Assembly: GCA_038501785.1 (NCBI GenBank)
Contig: JBAMJR010000087.1
Location: 584,501-648,500, forward strand
DNA from: Myoxocephalus aenaeus
Taxonomy: Eukaryota; Chordata; Actinopteri; Perciformes; Cottidae
Direction: 5' to 3'
Length of the DNA stretch: 64,000 nt
Shown: piece by piece, positions 42,867 through 53,822 of the stretch
How positions within the stretch are numbered: the first letter of the stretch is position 1
How the letters are laid out: the number at the start of each line of letters is the position of its first letter
Translations under genes and position numbers: made by a program
The notes under the pieces: model-generated
Told to the model about the DNA's origin: nothing
What the model saw: the letters and a program-made list of their open reading frames with translations, nothing else
Databases searched by the model: none

Positions 42867-42925
42867 TAAACAGGAAATCAAAGCAACGTCCACTTAGATC
42901 TTCTCATTGACCACGTGTTCAAAAG

Positions 42926-44375
42926 TGTTTAAAGTATTACAAATGAATCATAGTTTTCCGAATCTTATTGAATATAAAAGGTTACAAGCAAAGGTTAGGA
43001 GGATAATAAAAAATACAAAGAAGGACTTTTGGAGGACATTTTGTGAATCAATAGGAAGGGAGACAAACATTGATAAAGTATGGAAAATGATTAAAAAAAG
43101 AATGAACAGGATTAAAAGGGAGTTTGGGTATCCAGTCCTAAATGATGGGAAAACAACACAGTGAGAGATGAGGACAAAGCTGAGATGTTGGCACAAACTT
43201 TTATTAACATTCATAGTTCAGGCAATATTAGTGAAGAGGGCAAAAGGGGAAGGAAACTACAATAGTGGAGAATGAATATGTATTGCAGCAAGAGGAAGAG
43301 ACTAATACTCTGCTAAACAAGCCTTTCACAAAGACGAAAGAAAACCAAAATGTCGGCACCAGGCAAGGATCAAATCTGTTACATCATGTTAAGAAATCTA
43401 AGTGAATCATCTCAGAATATATTACTTAAAATATATAATAACGTTTGGGAGGGTGGGAAATTGCCTCCAAGCTGGAAGGAGGCCATTGTAGTGCCGATAC
43501 GCAAACCTGGTAAAGATTGCACAAACCCAGGGAACTATAGACCGATAGCTTTTACATCAAATATCTGCAAAATATTGGAGAAAATGATAAATGAAAGATT
43601 AACATATCATGTCGAAAGTAAATGATATGTATCCAAATATCAGAGTCTTTTCAGGAAAGGGAGAAACACAACAGATCCAGCTTTAAGTTTGGAACATGAA
43701 ATTAGGAAAGCACAGGTCAACAAAGAAAGTGTGGTAGCGGTCTTTTTTGACACAGAGAAGGCATATGATATGATGTGGAGAGAAGGGTTATTATGTATAG
43801 ATGGATACAATATGTTTTATTAAAGAGATTCATAGAAGTCAAAGTTGGAAAGAAAATGGAACTCCTCAAGGCAGTATAGTCAGTCCTATAGTCAGGAGTA
43901 CTGTTCTCCATAATGATAAATGATGTGTTCAGTGAAATAGAAAAGGGGATGGGATTGTCACTATTTGCAGATTATGGGCAAATTTGGAAGAGGGGAAGAA
44001 ATGTGGAATTCATAGTAAAGAAACTGCCGAGAGCCATTTGTAAAACTAAAACTATTTAATCACGAATTGGAAAGAGTAAAACACTTTACATTTTTTGGGT
44101 TTGTGGTTTGACGAAAGGGTCACATGGGCTGTACATATTAAAACAAGTATAAGATCAATGTAAGAAAGTGTTAAATATAATGAGGTGTTTGGCAGATAGA
44201 ACTGCTTTGAAAGCCCTATACAGTAGATTAATTCAATCTATATTAGATTATCATTGTGTGGATAATAACTAGATAATATCCAATATCAGGCAATGAGAAT
44301 ATGCACTGGTGCTTTTAAAACAACTCCAACGGCGGCACTACAGGTGGAAATGGGTGAAATGCCGCCAATGGTAAT
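42926..44375 (+). pseudogene. I/Nimb-type LINE reverse transcriptase, degraded
   Basis: Plus-strand frames in order: a helical K-R-L-Q-A-K-V-R-R-I-I-K segment; A-P-G-K-D-Q-I; L-P-P-S-W-K-E-A-I-V-V-P-I-R-K-P-G-K; N-Y-R-P-I-A-F-T-S; Q-S-L-F-R-K-G-R-N-T-T; A-V-F-F-D-T-E-K-A-Y-D; a damaged 'ttcctcaaggcagtat'-type G-T-P-Q-G-S; and M-R-I-C-T-G-A-F-K-T-T-P with L-Q-V-E-M-G-E-M-P. Several stops and frameshifts, and F-A-D-D is damaged. It is inserted in the ZNF4 upstream region. Same family as the 3' ends at 15.7, 29.2 and 59.2 kb. Confidence 0.8.
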
Positions 44376-44444
44376 CTGTTTTCATAACATGACCGCTGGC
44401 GCTACAAATGAAATGAAAATCTAAATTAAGTATCTATTTTACAA

Positions 44445-44552
44445 AAGCAATAATACATAAGAGGGTGTGATCAATGTGATCACAGCTTTGTCATGCTGCT
44501 GCATCACAGTCGTGCTCAAATAGCAATTGATCACTCTTGTGTATTATTGCTT
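44445..44552. mobile_element. 108-bp MITE or foldback
   Basis: AAGCAATAATACATAAGAG at the left against AAGCAATAATACACAAGAG (reverse complement of the right end), with 'tgatcaat' continuing the arms. Its end resembles the arm of the hairpin at 4605. Confidence 0.75.
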
Positions 44553-45400
44553 AAAGATACATTGTGTGTAGCATTTTGTGGGATATATTAGTAGAAATGA
44601 AATACTCAGTGGCTCACGTTACCACAGTCTTGGAAAAAGAAGAGTGAGCAAAGCGGTATTCAGCTGCTTGCAATCTTCTTATTAATATGGGTTGTTTCTA
44701 TTGTTATTATCATGTTGTTGTTGTTGTTGTTTCAACGATGTAAAATACAACACATTTCTGTTTTCTTCACTTTGTTATTTATGTAGCATTACATTACATT
44801 TTATTGCACCTTTTAGTTTATTTATGTCTTAAGTCATTTATTTTACACTTTATTATTATTATCATTATAATTATTAGTATCATTGTTGTTGATGTTATTG
44901 TTGTTTTTCTATATAATATAAAACTAACCTTTCTGTGTTAACTTCTTCATCATCTTCTTCCTATTTAATAATATTACCATTATTTAGTTATTATATCTTC
45001 ACTCAAAAAAATTACAACTTTTAATCTCTACTGTACTTAATTACAATTATGAGGTGCATGTTCTTTACTTGTGTATTTACATTTCATGCTTTTTTTATGT
45101 TATATTGTTATTGTTTTATGTACAATATGTTATATTCTACTTTCTACTCCACATGTTTTGATATCTTTAGTTAGTTAGAAGATTCAGATTAATAATACTA
45201 AATATAATCTACTTTCCGACAATGTTCAAACATAGGCCTACTTAACATGTATATGTTATTTTAGTTGTTGACATACATATTTCCTGATGATCACAACGAG
45301 TCAAAATAGACCACGAGTGAGATGCGATACTACGAATTCAGGGCGTATTTATGGTCATTCGTGGTTGGTTACGTAGACTGATGCGCTATTTTCTCACAAA
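44553..45400. other. AT-rich DNA, nothing recognised
   Basis: Runs of 'attattattatcattat' and 'gttgttgttgttgt' type. No supportable gene. Confidence 0.6.
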
Positions 45401-45424
45401 CGTCATCGACACAAACCTCGATAC

Positions 45425-45556
45425 GCACTTCACCAAAATCTACCTGGATTACTCGACACGAACGGACACATATTCACCAAAAGTCTCGCTGACTACAATT
45501 AATGACCTGGAAACGGAATGTGTGAATCAGGATCTCTAGTACTTGCATTATAAAAC

Positions 45557-45587
<31 letters not shown>

Positions 45588-45620
45588 TAATAACAATAAT
45601 AATAATACTATGTTTATGTA
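45425..45620 (-). repeat. Inverted ZNF-leader/LINE-end composite with (AAT)n
   Basis: Contains 'ctggattactcgacacgaac' (as in the type II leader) next to the inverted LINE 3' end 'gtgtgaatcaggatctctag', followed by an AAT/AAC microsatellite at 45559-45610. Confidence 0.6.
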
Positions 45621-45824
45621 TATATACATATTAATTCCCCGAAACAAACAAACAAACAAAATAATTTAAAAAAATCTCAGTAATATTTGTTTTTCTAAGA
45701 TACTAAAATAGTATTTGATAGCAGAGCTGCTGTTCTTCAGACATGAAGAGTTACTGACTGCTGACCCCTGGTGGTGAAGACAGGTCAGTGCACCAGAGTG
45801 TAAAACATAAAAAAGGGTAAATCA

Positions 45825-45944
45825 GGCAATGAGAATATGTACCGGTGCTTTTAAAACAACTCCAATGGCGGCACTACAGGTGGAAATGGGTGAAATGCCT
45901 CTAGAATTACGAAGTAATTGCCAACCGCCAATAAACCGTAAAAA
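45825..45944 (+). pseudogene. I/Nimb-type LINE extreme 3' end
   Basis: R-I-C-T-G-A-F-K-T-T-P, then 'aattgccaaccgccaataaa' and an A-rich/GAAA tail ending where the ZNF4 promoter cassette resumes. Confidence 0.75.
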
Positions 45945-45973
45945 AAAAGAAAGAAAGAAAGTCCGCGTGTATA

Positions 45974-46025
45974 TGACGTCAGAGCAGGACGTGATCCAGT
46001 CGGACACACATCTACTGCGCATGCG
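45974..46025 (+). promoter_or_regulatory. ZNF4 promoter cassette
   Basis: TGACGTCA (CRE) at 45974-45981 and TGCGCATGCG (NRF1-like) at 46016-46025, 59 bp before the start codon. The LINE tail ends only about 30 bp upstream of the CRE, so the CACGTG part has been displaced to about 42910. Confidence 0.6.
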
Positions 46026-46083
46026 TTGTGCGGAGATTCTCTGCGGACCGTCTCGTCTCTCGTCTCCTCCTGAGTTTGTCTCC

Positions 46084-46273
46084 ATGTCTAAAGCAGAAAT
46101 GTTGAGACTGTTGGTGAAGCAGGAAGTCCACGCGGCTTCTGAAGAGACTTTGGAGCTGTTTGACAGATTAACAGCAGTTTACGAGGAGGAAGCTTCACGT
46201 TTCAGAGAAAATGAGCGACGGACCAAACTACTGGAGGATGTTTCCATCCCTCGAGTTCAGCTCCACAGATCAG
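46084..46273 (+). CDS. ZNF4 exon 1 (type I, full length)
   Basis: 63 codons plus one base: M-S-K-A-E-M-L-R-L-L-V-K-Q-E-V-H-A-A, then E-E-T-L-E-L-F-D-R-L, Y-E-E-E-A-S-R-F-R-E-N-E-R-R and I-P-R-V-Q-L-H-R-S, followed by G|GTTTGT at 46273/46274. This is the complete form of the exon, rich in Glu/Leu/Arg and likely a coiled coil that could mediate dimerisation (inference). Phase 1 fits exon 2 at 48805. The 2.5-kb intron holds two L2 fragments in opposite orientation, a hAT end and an L2 reverse transcriptase fragment. Confidence 0.8.
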
Positions 46274-46469
46274 GTTTGTGCTTTTTTATTATTATTCCGA
46301 ATCTTCATGGTCGTCTTACAGGTTTAAGTTTTGGGACGGCCCTCAATATGGAGGTGCAGAACCACTTACCGACGAACCACTTACCGACGAGCGAGGAAAT
46401 GTGTTGTATAAGTGAGCTTTATTATTATCAACCAGACAAGATATGTTTTTAGATTAAACCTGAGACGAA

Positions 46470-47165
46470 TAGCCAACAATCGAGCGTGAACCTCACATCA
46501 GATCAGGAAAAACTCCCCACCCCACCAAAAACAGACAAAAAACTTTCATGGGGGAAAAAGGGATGAAACCTTCGGGAGAGCAACAGAGGAGGATCCCTCT
46601 CCCCGGATGGCCAGAAGCAATAGATGTCATGTGACCAGAATGAACAACGTAACAGAGTTACAGCACATTACATGAATATGACAGAAATTAATCATATAAA
46701 GAGTGGTAGGCATGGACCACGATCCAGATATCCATGAAGCAGCGAGGAGGGGCATCAGCAGGGCTGCCATGGCAGGGGGCAGGAGGCAGGAAACAGGAGG
46801 TAGGAGGTAGGACTGGCTCCAGACAGCCACGATCCATGGAAACCTGTGAGGCGAGAAAGCACAGAGGCTCTGGGAAGAAGTAGAGTTAGTAATGTGCATT
46901 GAAGAGACATGAATTCATCCAGAAGGAGGGAGAGAAGAGGAGAGAGGAGCTCAGTGTATCCTAAGATGTCCCCCAGCAGTCTAGGCCTATAGCAGCATAT
47001 CTAGGGGACGGACCAGGTGAAACCTGAGCCAGTCCTAACTATAAGCCTGAAACAGCCCTAACTATAAGCGCGATCAAAGAGAAAAGTCTTAAGTCTATTC
47101 TTAAATGAGGTGACTGTCTGCCCCCCGGACTGAAAGTAGAAGCTGGTTCCACAGAAGATATTCAT
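46470..47165 (-). pseudogene. L2-type LINE 3' region
   Basis: Plus-strand text matches 62.30-63.08 kb ('gatcaggaaaaactcccc', 'agcaacagaggaggatccct', 'ctaactataagc'). The ORF2 end would lie to the right but is cut at 47165. Confidence 0.7.
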
Positions 47166-47430
47166 GTATTGTGCTGTAACTCTGTTACGTTGTTCATTCT
47201 GGTCACATGACATCTATTGCTTCTGTCCATCCGGGGAGAGGGATCCTCCACTGTTGCTCTCCTGAAGGCTTCTTCGTTTTTTCCATGTGAAAGGGTTTTT
47301 ACTATCTTTATTTGGGGAGTTTTTCTTGATCTGATGTGAGGCCCCGGGATAGGGATGTTATGTGTCCAGATTGCACATTTTAATTTGTGATTTTGGGCTG
47401 TATAAAATACACTGAATTGAATATTCACAC
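47166..47430 (+). pseudogene. Inverted L2-type LINE 3' end
   Basis: Reverse complement of the same 3' UTR ('gagagggatcctccactgtt'), so with the previous entry it forms a large foldback. Confidence 0.7.
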
Positions 47431-47889
47431 ACTCCTCAATGCTGCGTTCACAACACACTTTACTTGCGTGAGTTCACACACCGGACTATTTGTGATAGTT
47501 CGCTTCATTCCCAACCTTTGTTTTTATGTTATGTTAAAAAAAGGCTGAAGTTATAAAATGATTATGTGTGTTGTATTACCTTGTGTCCTTAAGATGGGTT
47601 TTTAATTGAGTGTAAAAGGGACTATTTCTGTGTTTGGCATACTGTGATATGCTGAACTATCTCAGGTTCAAACGACACCATGCTTTCATTAAATCAAATT
47701 GAGAAGTTGAAAATGTTCCTCGCTTTGGATCTCGGCGGGTCATTCAGGGGTGATGGTGAGTCCTGCAGCCAGACCAGTTGAACCACTGCCCCAGACAACA
47801 TGCATGTTCTTATTAGAGTTATGTTATGTTAACTGTGACAAAAAAGCTTTGAAAAACAGCTGATCCACTGAAAGTGCAGGTAGAAAATT
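47431..47889. other. Unassigned DNA
   Basis: Begins with a 'tgctgcgttcacaa' Harbinger-like scrap. No gene recognised. Confidence 0.45.
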
Positions 47890-47967
47890 ACAGTTACAAC
47901 CGGCCCTTTGAGGGCGATCATGATGCTGATGTGGCCCGGGGTGGAAATTAGTTTGACACTCCTGGCC
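47890..47967. mobile_element. hAT element terminus
   Basis: 'ggtggaaattagtttgacac' followed by 'tcctg' is the reverse of the common hAT end CAGGNGTGTCAAACT, with 'gatgtggcccgggg'. Confidence 0.6.
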
Positions 47968-48200
47968 TAAAGGAATCATATAAGGTGAATACAATTGGTT
48001 CAAGCACAGAACCTTGTGGAACTCTGTGACTAACGTTGGTGTTCATCGAGGCTTCATTGTTTACATAAACAAACTGCGATCGATCTGATAAACAGGACTT
48101 AAACCAGCTTAGTGCGGTGCCTTTAATGCCAATCGACTGATCTGGTCTCTGTAATAGGTCAATGGTGTCGACTGCAGCACTAAGGTCTAACAAGACAAGT
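47968..48200 (-). pseudogene. L2-type LINE reverse transcriptase fragment
   Basis: Minus strand: L-D-L-S-A-A-V-D-T-I-D, L-L-Q-R, I-G-I-K-G-T-A-L-S-W-F-K-S, L-S-D-R-S-Q-F-V, V-P-Q-G-S-V-L-E-P. These are reverse transcriptase motifs around A-F-D-T-I-D and P-Q-G-S-V-L-G-P with substitutions. Confidence 0.7.
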
Positions 48201-48319
48201 ACAAAGATGAGTCATTTATCTGATGCAACTAGAAGGTCATTAGTAATTGTCACCAGTGCTGTCTTTGTGCTATGGTGCTTTCTAAAGCGGCAGCAGCAGG
48301 TTTTGACAAAAAAACTGCG

Positions 48320-48804
48320 GTCAAGTCCGTTTTCAGCTGCCTTTAAAGAATAAACAGAAAGTCACAGAAACAGTGTCATCCTGTTAGATCCGATTTGTAG
48401 GCTACTTGTGGTTTGCAGACCTCATTCGAATTTATAAATAAATAATATATATATATATATATATGACCTCACATCAGAACAGGAAACCCCTTTTAAATAC
48501 GTACTGATCTTTATTGTGTTAAGATCATCACTATCAAACTAAACATTAGTATCGTTGTATGAAGTGTGTGGGACATCCGCCTACCTCGTTTAAAAGGAAT
48601 CTTTTACATTCCAGCACCCTTTGCACTCAGCACGACTGTCCTGATGTTTACAAATTTCATTGTGTTATTGTTTTGTATTATGTATTTCTGTGTTTGTACA
48701 TGAAGAGCAACAAATATACATTTAGTCAAACTCCTTGAATGTCTCCACTAATGAAAGCTGATATCAGTCTGAAGTCACCGTTGTCCATAATGTGCTCCCT
48801 GCAG
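48320..48804 (+). repeat. Repeated ZNF exon 2 upstream flank
   Basis: 'gatctttattgtgtt' through 'gaatgtctccactaatgaaa' is conserved before all four exon 2 copies (9.2-9.5, 22.1-22.4 and 38.64-38.81 kb), ending in the acceptor tract 'tccataatgtgctccctgca'. An (AT)n tract lies at about 48446-48463. Confidence 0.75.
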
Positions 48805-50270
48805 ATGTCCTGCAGCTGTTGGAGATTAAAGCAGAAGTCCCCCCTGAGTGCCCGGACATGGACCAGGAGGACCCGGAGCCCCTCCACATAAAAGAGGAAA
48901 AGGAGGATCTCTGGACCCGACTAGAGGGAGATAAGGTTAATGTGCTGGAAGAGGCTAATATCACCAAGTTCCCATTCACTGCTGTTACTGTGAAGAGTGA
49001 AGATAACAAATCTCAGACCTCACAGCTTCATCAAAGCCAGACGGAGGACAACAGAGAGGCGGAGCCTCCAGCCGGCAGATCAGCGACACTGATAAAAACA
49101 GGAACTGCCAGAGAGGACTGTGGGGGATCAGGACCAGCCAGGAACCTAAATACACATCGTCATTCACATCCAAATGCTGATGATGAAAAGGCTTCAGAAT
49201 CTTCTGAGACTGAAGTCATTAATGTTGATTGGCAAGAACCGTTGTCAGATTCTGGACCTGAAAGTGAAGACGGGGACAATGTTTGGAAGGAGACCAGGGC
49301 ACCTGAGTCTGCTGCACATGCTCTAAAATATAAGGAAGCCCTTTTAAGTCATGTGGGATGTAACACTGGAAACAAATCCAATGATTCACGGCCAAAAATG
49401 CTCACAAGAGAAAAACCATTCAGTTGTGATGTTTGTGAAAAAATATTTAAAGAACAGGGAAGTCTGAAGAGACACATGAGAATCCACACAGGAGAGAAAC
49501 CATTCAGTTGTGATGTTTGTGGGAAAAGATTTACAAAGCAGGGCTATCAGAAGACTCACATGAGAATCCACACAGGAGAGAAACCATTCAGTTGTGATGT
49601 GGGTGGGAAAAGATTTATAGAACAGCGAAGGCTGAAAATACACATGAGAGTCCACACAGGAGAGAAACTATTCAGTTGTGATGTTTGTGGGAAACGATTC
49701 ACAAAACAAGAAAATCTGAAGAGACACATGAGAGTCCACACAGGAGAGAAACCTTTCAGTTGTAATGTTTGTGGGAAAAGATTTACACAAGAGGGAAGTC
49801 TGAAGACACACATCAGAGTCCACACAGGAGAGAAACCATTCAGTTGTGATGTGTGTGGGAAAAGTTGGACAAGAAAGAGATCTCTGACGCAACACATGAG
49901 AGTCCACACAGGAGAGAAACCATTCAGTTGTGATGTTTGTGGGAAACGATTCACAAAACAAGAAAATCTGAAGAGACACATGAGAGTCCACACAGGAGAG
50001 AAACCTTTCAGTTGTAATGTTTGTGGGAAAAGATTTACACAACTGGGAAGTTTGAAGATACACATCAGAGGCCACACAGGAGAGAAACCATTCAGTTGTG
50101 ATGTGTGTGGGAAAAGTTGGACAAGAAAGGGATATCTGACGCAACACATGAGAGTCCACACAGGAGAGAAACCATTCAGTTGTGATGTGTGTGGGAAAAG
50201 ATTAGCAGATTATGTAAATAAGAATGAACACAAGAGAGTCCACACAGGAGAGATGTGTACCTGCGCTTAA
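48805..50270 (+). CDS. ZNF4 exon 2: acidic region plus 10 C2H2 fingers
   Basis: Acceptor CCCTGCAG ends at 48804. The acidic linker has I-K-A-E, I-K-E-E, V-K-S-E and I-K-T-G (the last has lost its acid). Unlike ZNF1-3 it keeps a longer spacer (W-K-E-T-R, then H-V-G-C-N-T-G) before the fingers and has no headless half finger, so this looks like the ancestral arrangement. Of ten fingers, finger 3 is broken (C-D-V-G, second cysteine to glycine) and finger 10 has lost the core Phe and Leu. Fingers 4-5-6 recur as 7-8-9 with few changes. The end M-C-T-C-A-stop runs into sequence that is 3' UTR in ZNF1. With exon 1 the protein is 551 aa. Confidence 0.92.
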
Positions 50271-51771
50271 TATAAGACTCAACGGACTCTGGGAAATCCT
50301 CAGAGTAACGGAGGATCCCTTCAGAAGGTAACGTGTCTATGAATGATAGTGTTACCTAATTGTAAAAGTATGTAGGAGTTGAGCTGGCCTCATTTGTTTG
50401 GAAAGTTATTGTCTGAGAGTAAATTTGCCTTGTTTTCATTAATTTAACTATTCGTTTTTTTATGTGTTTTATTGCTAGTAAGAATGTCAGCAGAGTAGCA
50501 AACACTAACATGATGCAGTCTTTCTAGACATAGCACACGCTGTCCACAGGAGCTGACTGTTACATGTGTCCTTTTGTCATGAATGCAGGTATGTTACAGT
50601 ATGTTGTTCTATTGTTGTGGTAATGTTTTAAACATACAGAAGTATTTTCTATAGTCTACATGTTTTTACTCAGTTACACAATTGTTATTATAAAATGTAA
50701 AATATGTTAAAATAAGGTAACAGTCCACGGTGTGAAATATGTATGAATATATTTTGTATTTCTCCTCATGCCTTTTAAGAGAGAGACATTTTCTGTTCCA
50801 TTTCATTTATTTTATTCACATGTTAAATCCACTATACGATCACTTTTTCACTGTACTAGTTTATAAATGTGTGTAATTCTCAGAGTAACGGAGGATCCCT
50901 TTAGAAGTGAGAATGTCAGTATGTCCTTTTGTCATAAATGGAGAAACACAATAAACCTGCTGTTGCCACAAGCCTGCCCAGCTCCAGGAGATTAATTTGA
51001 CCAAGAGACATCTGACAGAGGTTACATCCACACAGGAGATAATTAGTTTCTCCCAGTTGTGAAAGATTAATGATGGAAGTGTTTGTCTTTCTCTTGTGTT
51101 TATTAAAAAATATATGTAAATTATTTAAATGTAATTTGTTTGTAAATGAGATTGAAGGGAAAGTGTTTTGAACAGCTGATTAATAAAACATGACAACATA
51201 ACATGTGTCTGTGATGTAGGAAACTAAAAACAAACTAAAATATCTGTAATGTTTTAAAATCTACTTAAAAAGAAACTTATGCAAGTTTACTTCGTTCCTG
51301 AAACTTTGGTGACACTTTATTTTACAGATCCCATTGTATTGTATAATTCTCTAGAAATAAGCTTCTATGTAACTGTAAACTCACAGGAAGGTTCTTGGTA
51401 AAGATATGATGGATAGTAGAGACAGTTTTTAACTGCCTTATCCAATTAGTGTCTAGTGTCACCTAGAAAGCCTTAATTTTATTTTTTACTATTGTCTACA
51501 GGCAAGCAAACAGTTTAACATATATATGAATAATATCAATTCAATCCAAAATATTTTTTGTTTGATCTTCCCTTAACACTGTCCTGATATTCTGTGTGAA
51601 AAAGAGCAAGATGGCCAATGTTCTGCTTTTCATACTTTGTGCTGACTGCTACATTTCTGGAGGTCAAAGAACAAAATGTACTTCCTTATTTTGTTAAGGT
51701 TAAGGAGGAACTCGGGGTGAATATTGTGATCATTTTACAAGCTGGTTTTGATTTAGTTTTGTTATGTTATT
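50271..51771 (+). other. ZNF4 3' region, probable 3' UTR
   Basis: Conserved with ZNF1 and ZNF2; AATAAA at 50950-50955 and near 51181. Beyond 51545 it follows block B (25.31 kb onward), including 'gcaagatggccaatgttctg'. Confidence 0.6.
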
Positions 51772-52798
51772 CCTGCTAACCTTACCGGCCATCTTTCGCA
51801 TTATCATTTAGTTTTTATTTGATGAACATTTCTGCAAAAGTCCTCATTTTTAAAGGGGATTTTTAATTTAGTTCAAGTCTTGTTTGGTTCATGAAAAATC
51901 GTCAAATAATCGCTGCTAAGCCGTTACCGAGGTTTTGCACTCTTCTCCTGGAAAGCTGGGAGTGAACTGAGGGGTATATTATGTCATCTAAAACTTTACC
52001 ACTAGATGCCTTTAAATCAGGGGTGTCCAAACTACGGCCGCAGGTCAATTACGGCCCATTTTTCAAGTTCTAAAAATATAAAGGAGAGAAAGTCTAGCTC
52101 AACAATCTCATTTTTGCCGACCGAACAAAACACAAGAAAATGCCACACGAGCAGCTACGAGGTCGCTGAGCTCACAGCGCGACACGGGAAACTTCTCAGA
52201 CGGCGACTTCATAACACAGAGCCTCACAGTTCCAGCTTTCCTGTCTGATGTTGATCTCTCACTCTGCGGTCGCGGCTCAGTCGCAGCTCCGCGCTGCAGC
52301 GGTTTTATTCCCTGAGGTCAGATATTGACCAGTTTTGGAAAGAGAAGGACCGACCTCTTCATAAGCTGAGTGACCCTCCACGGCTGCAGACTTCACATTT
52401 CTAGTCTAGCCTGCAAGGCAAAGAGCAGGTAGTAGCACAACACCACGCACACATGAAAGCATTTTGTGTGAAGCTCCGTCTCTTTGAGACACAACTACGT
52501 AACGTCAACGCTGTGCTCTTCCCCACGCTGTCTGAAATCAGAGCAGCTTTTCCAGACGTCAACCTTTCTGCTAAAATGAGGAAATATGTGTCTGTCATCA
52601 CATCTCATGACAGAACTCAGTCAGCGCTTCCAAGACTTTGTGATGATTCTCTAAAGAACCAGCATCAGCTTCTCTCCCTACCAGAGAAGGGATCTACGCA
52701 GCTATCGCGATAACATGCGAGACTTCCCTTGGTTTGTAGCTTAGCCTCATGCTAACAGCTAGCAGCTCCATGTCCGTTGTGCAGGTCTGTTCCTTAAC
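51772..52798 (+). mobile_element. Insertion with hAT transposase-like fragment, copy 2
   Basis: Present here but absent at the same point of block B (25551). A hAT-type end 'caggggtgtccaaactacgg' begins near 52018. The coding fragment 52100-52650 is the same GTF2IRD2/ZBED-type helical region as at 12976, with the same stops. From about 52660 the sequence differs from copy 1. Confidence 0.65.
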
Positions 52799-53084
52799 AG
52801 ACGTGTCCAGCGTTACAGCATCTAGCATCAACAAACACTGCAGACCTCCTCCCTTCCTCTTCCCGCTCTCCGTTGTCCTGTCCGCCCTCTGATGGCGAGT
52901 CAGCGCTGCTAACAGCAGATCCGTGTAAACAATGGGGCCATGGCTACGTGCTGGATCCCCGGACACGGTGGTGATGAGTGCGGGAAACGGAAAATAGTTT
53001 ACGACAAACTCGAGGTGTCCTGCTGCCACACTGCACCCGTAAAACGAGCCCGAAGACCGGGAACAAGAATGAAAAAGCACAAAC

Positions 53085-53181
53085 CTGATCTGTGTAGCTC
53101 ATGTTCTCTTACACGAGAAACTGTCTCCTCATAATCTTCTATTAATCTGTCCAACTCCCCAAAAGTCTCTTCAACGGACAT
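53085..53181 (-). CDS. Orphan inverted ZNF exon 1 (block C)
   Basis: Minus strand ATG at 53181-53179: M-S-V-E-E-T-F-G-E-L-D-R-L, then E-T-V-S-R-V-R-E-H-E-L-H-R-S plus one base, donor G|GTTTGT. Same shortened form as at 25835, and still open. No minus-strand finger exon follows inside the window; transcription would run antisense toward ZNF4. Confidence 0.55.
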
Positions 53182-53241
53182 GGAGACAAACTCAGGAGGC
53201 TCTTAGAGACGAGCCAGTCCACAGAATGGATCTCCTCACAA

Positions 53242-53303
53242 CGCATGCGCAGTAGATGTGTGTCCGACTGGATCCCTCCCTGCTCTGACGTCATGAACAC
53301 GTG
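53242..53303 (-). promoter_or_regulatory. Type I ZNF promoter cassette, inverted (block C)
   Basis: CGCATGCGC at 53242-53250, TGACGTCA at 53286-53293 and CACGTG at 53298-53303, with the same spacing as in block B. Confidence 0.6.
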
Positions 53304-53822
53304 GTCAACGAGAAGCTTAACTGGATGTAACCGTTCCTTTGGCTTCCTGTTCATTCCCTGAAGGCAACTGAAATCTGTCCGACTTTATTATTATGAATCC
53401 ATATACTCCGTCCCAGCAAATAAAGTATTTAAACATATTCCTCCTGATTATTATAGGAACCAACGGGCTTGGGTCTGAGTGCCACAGACCGGATACGGAA
53501 GTAAGACCGTGTTAAGAGAGACACACAGCTGGGCTGCGGTCGAATAGTCCAATAATGACCTCCTAACGTCTAACCCTAAGCACTTTTCCTTAACCTCTGT
53601 GGAAAACGTCACGGGGTTAAGGAAAGATGGGAAGGAGAATTCATGAGGAGTTAGGAGAAGACAACCGCGGTGTTTGGCAAATCCGACTCCACTTTCACTA
53701 AGCGACGTAGTTATGACGCGACGGCAGGCGATGTTAGTGACGTCAGTCGGTAGTCAGCGGTGAAACAACAATGTTCCGAAGATGGAATACAAAATGCGCA
53801 GCTTAGATACTTCGTCCGTCTT

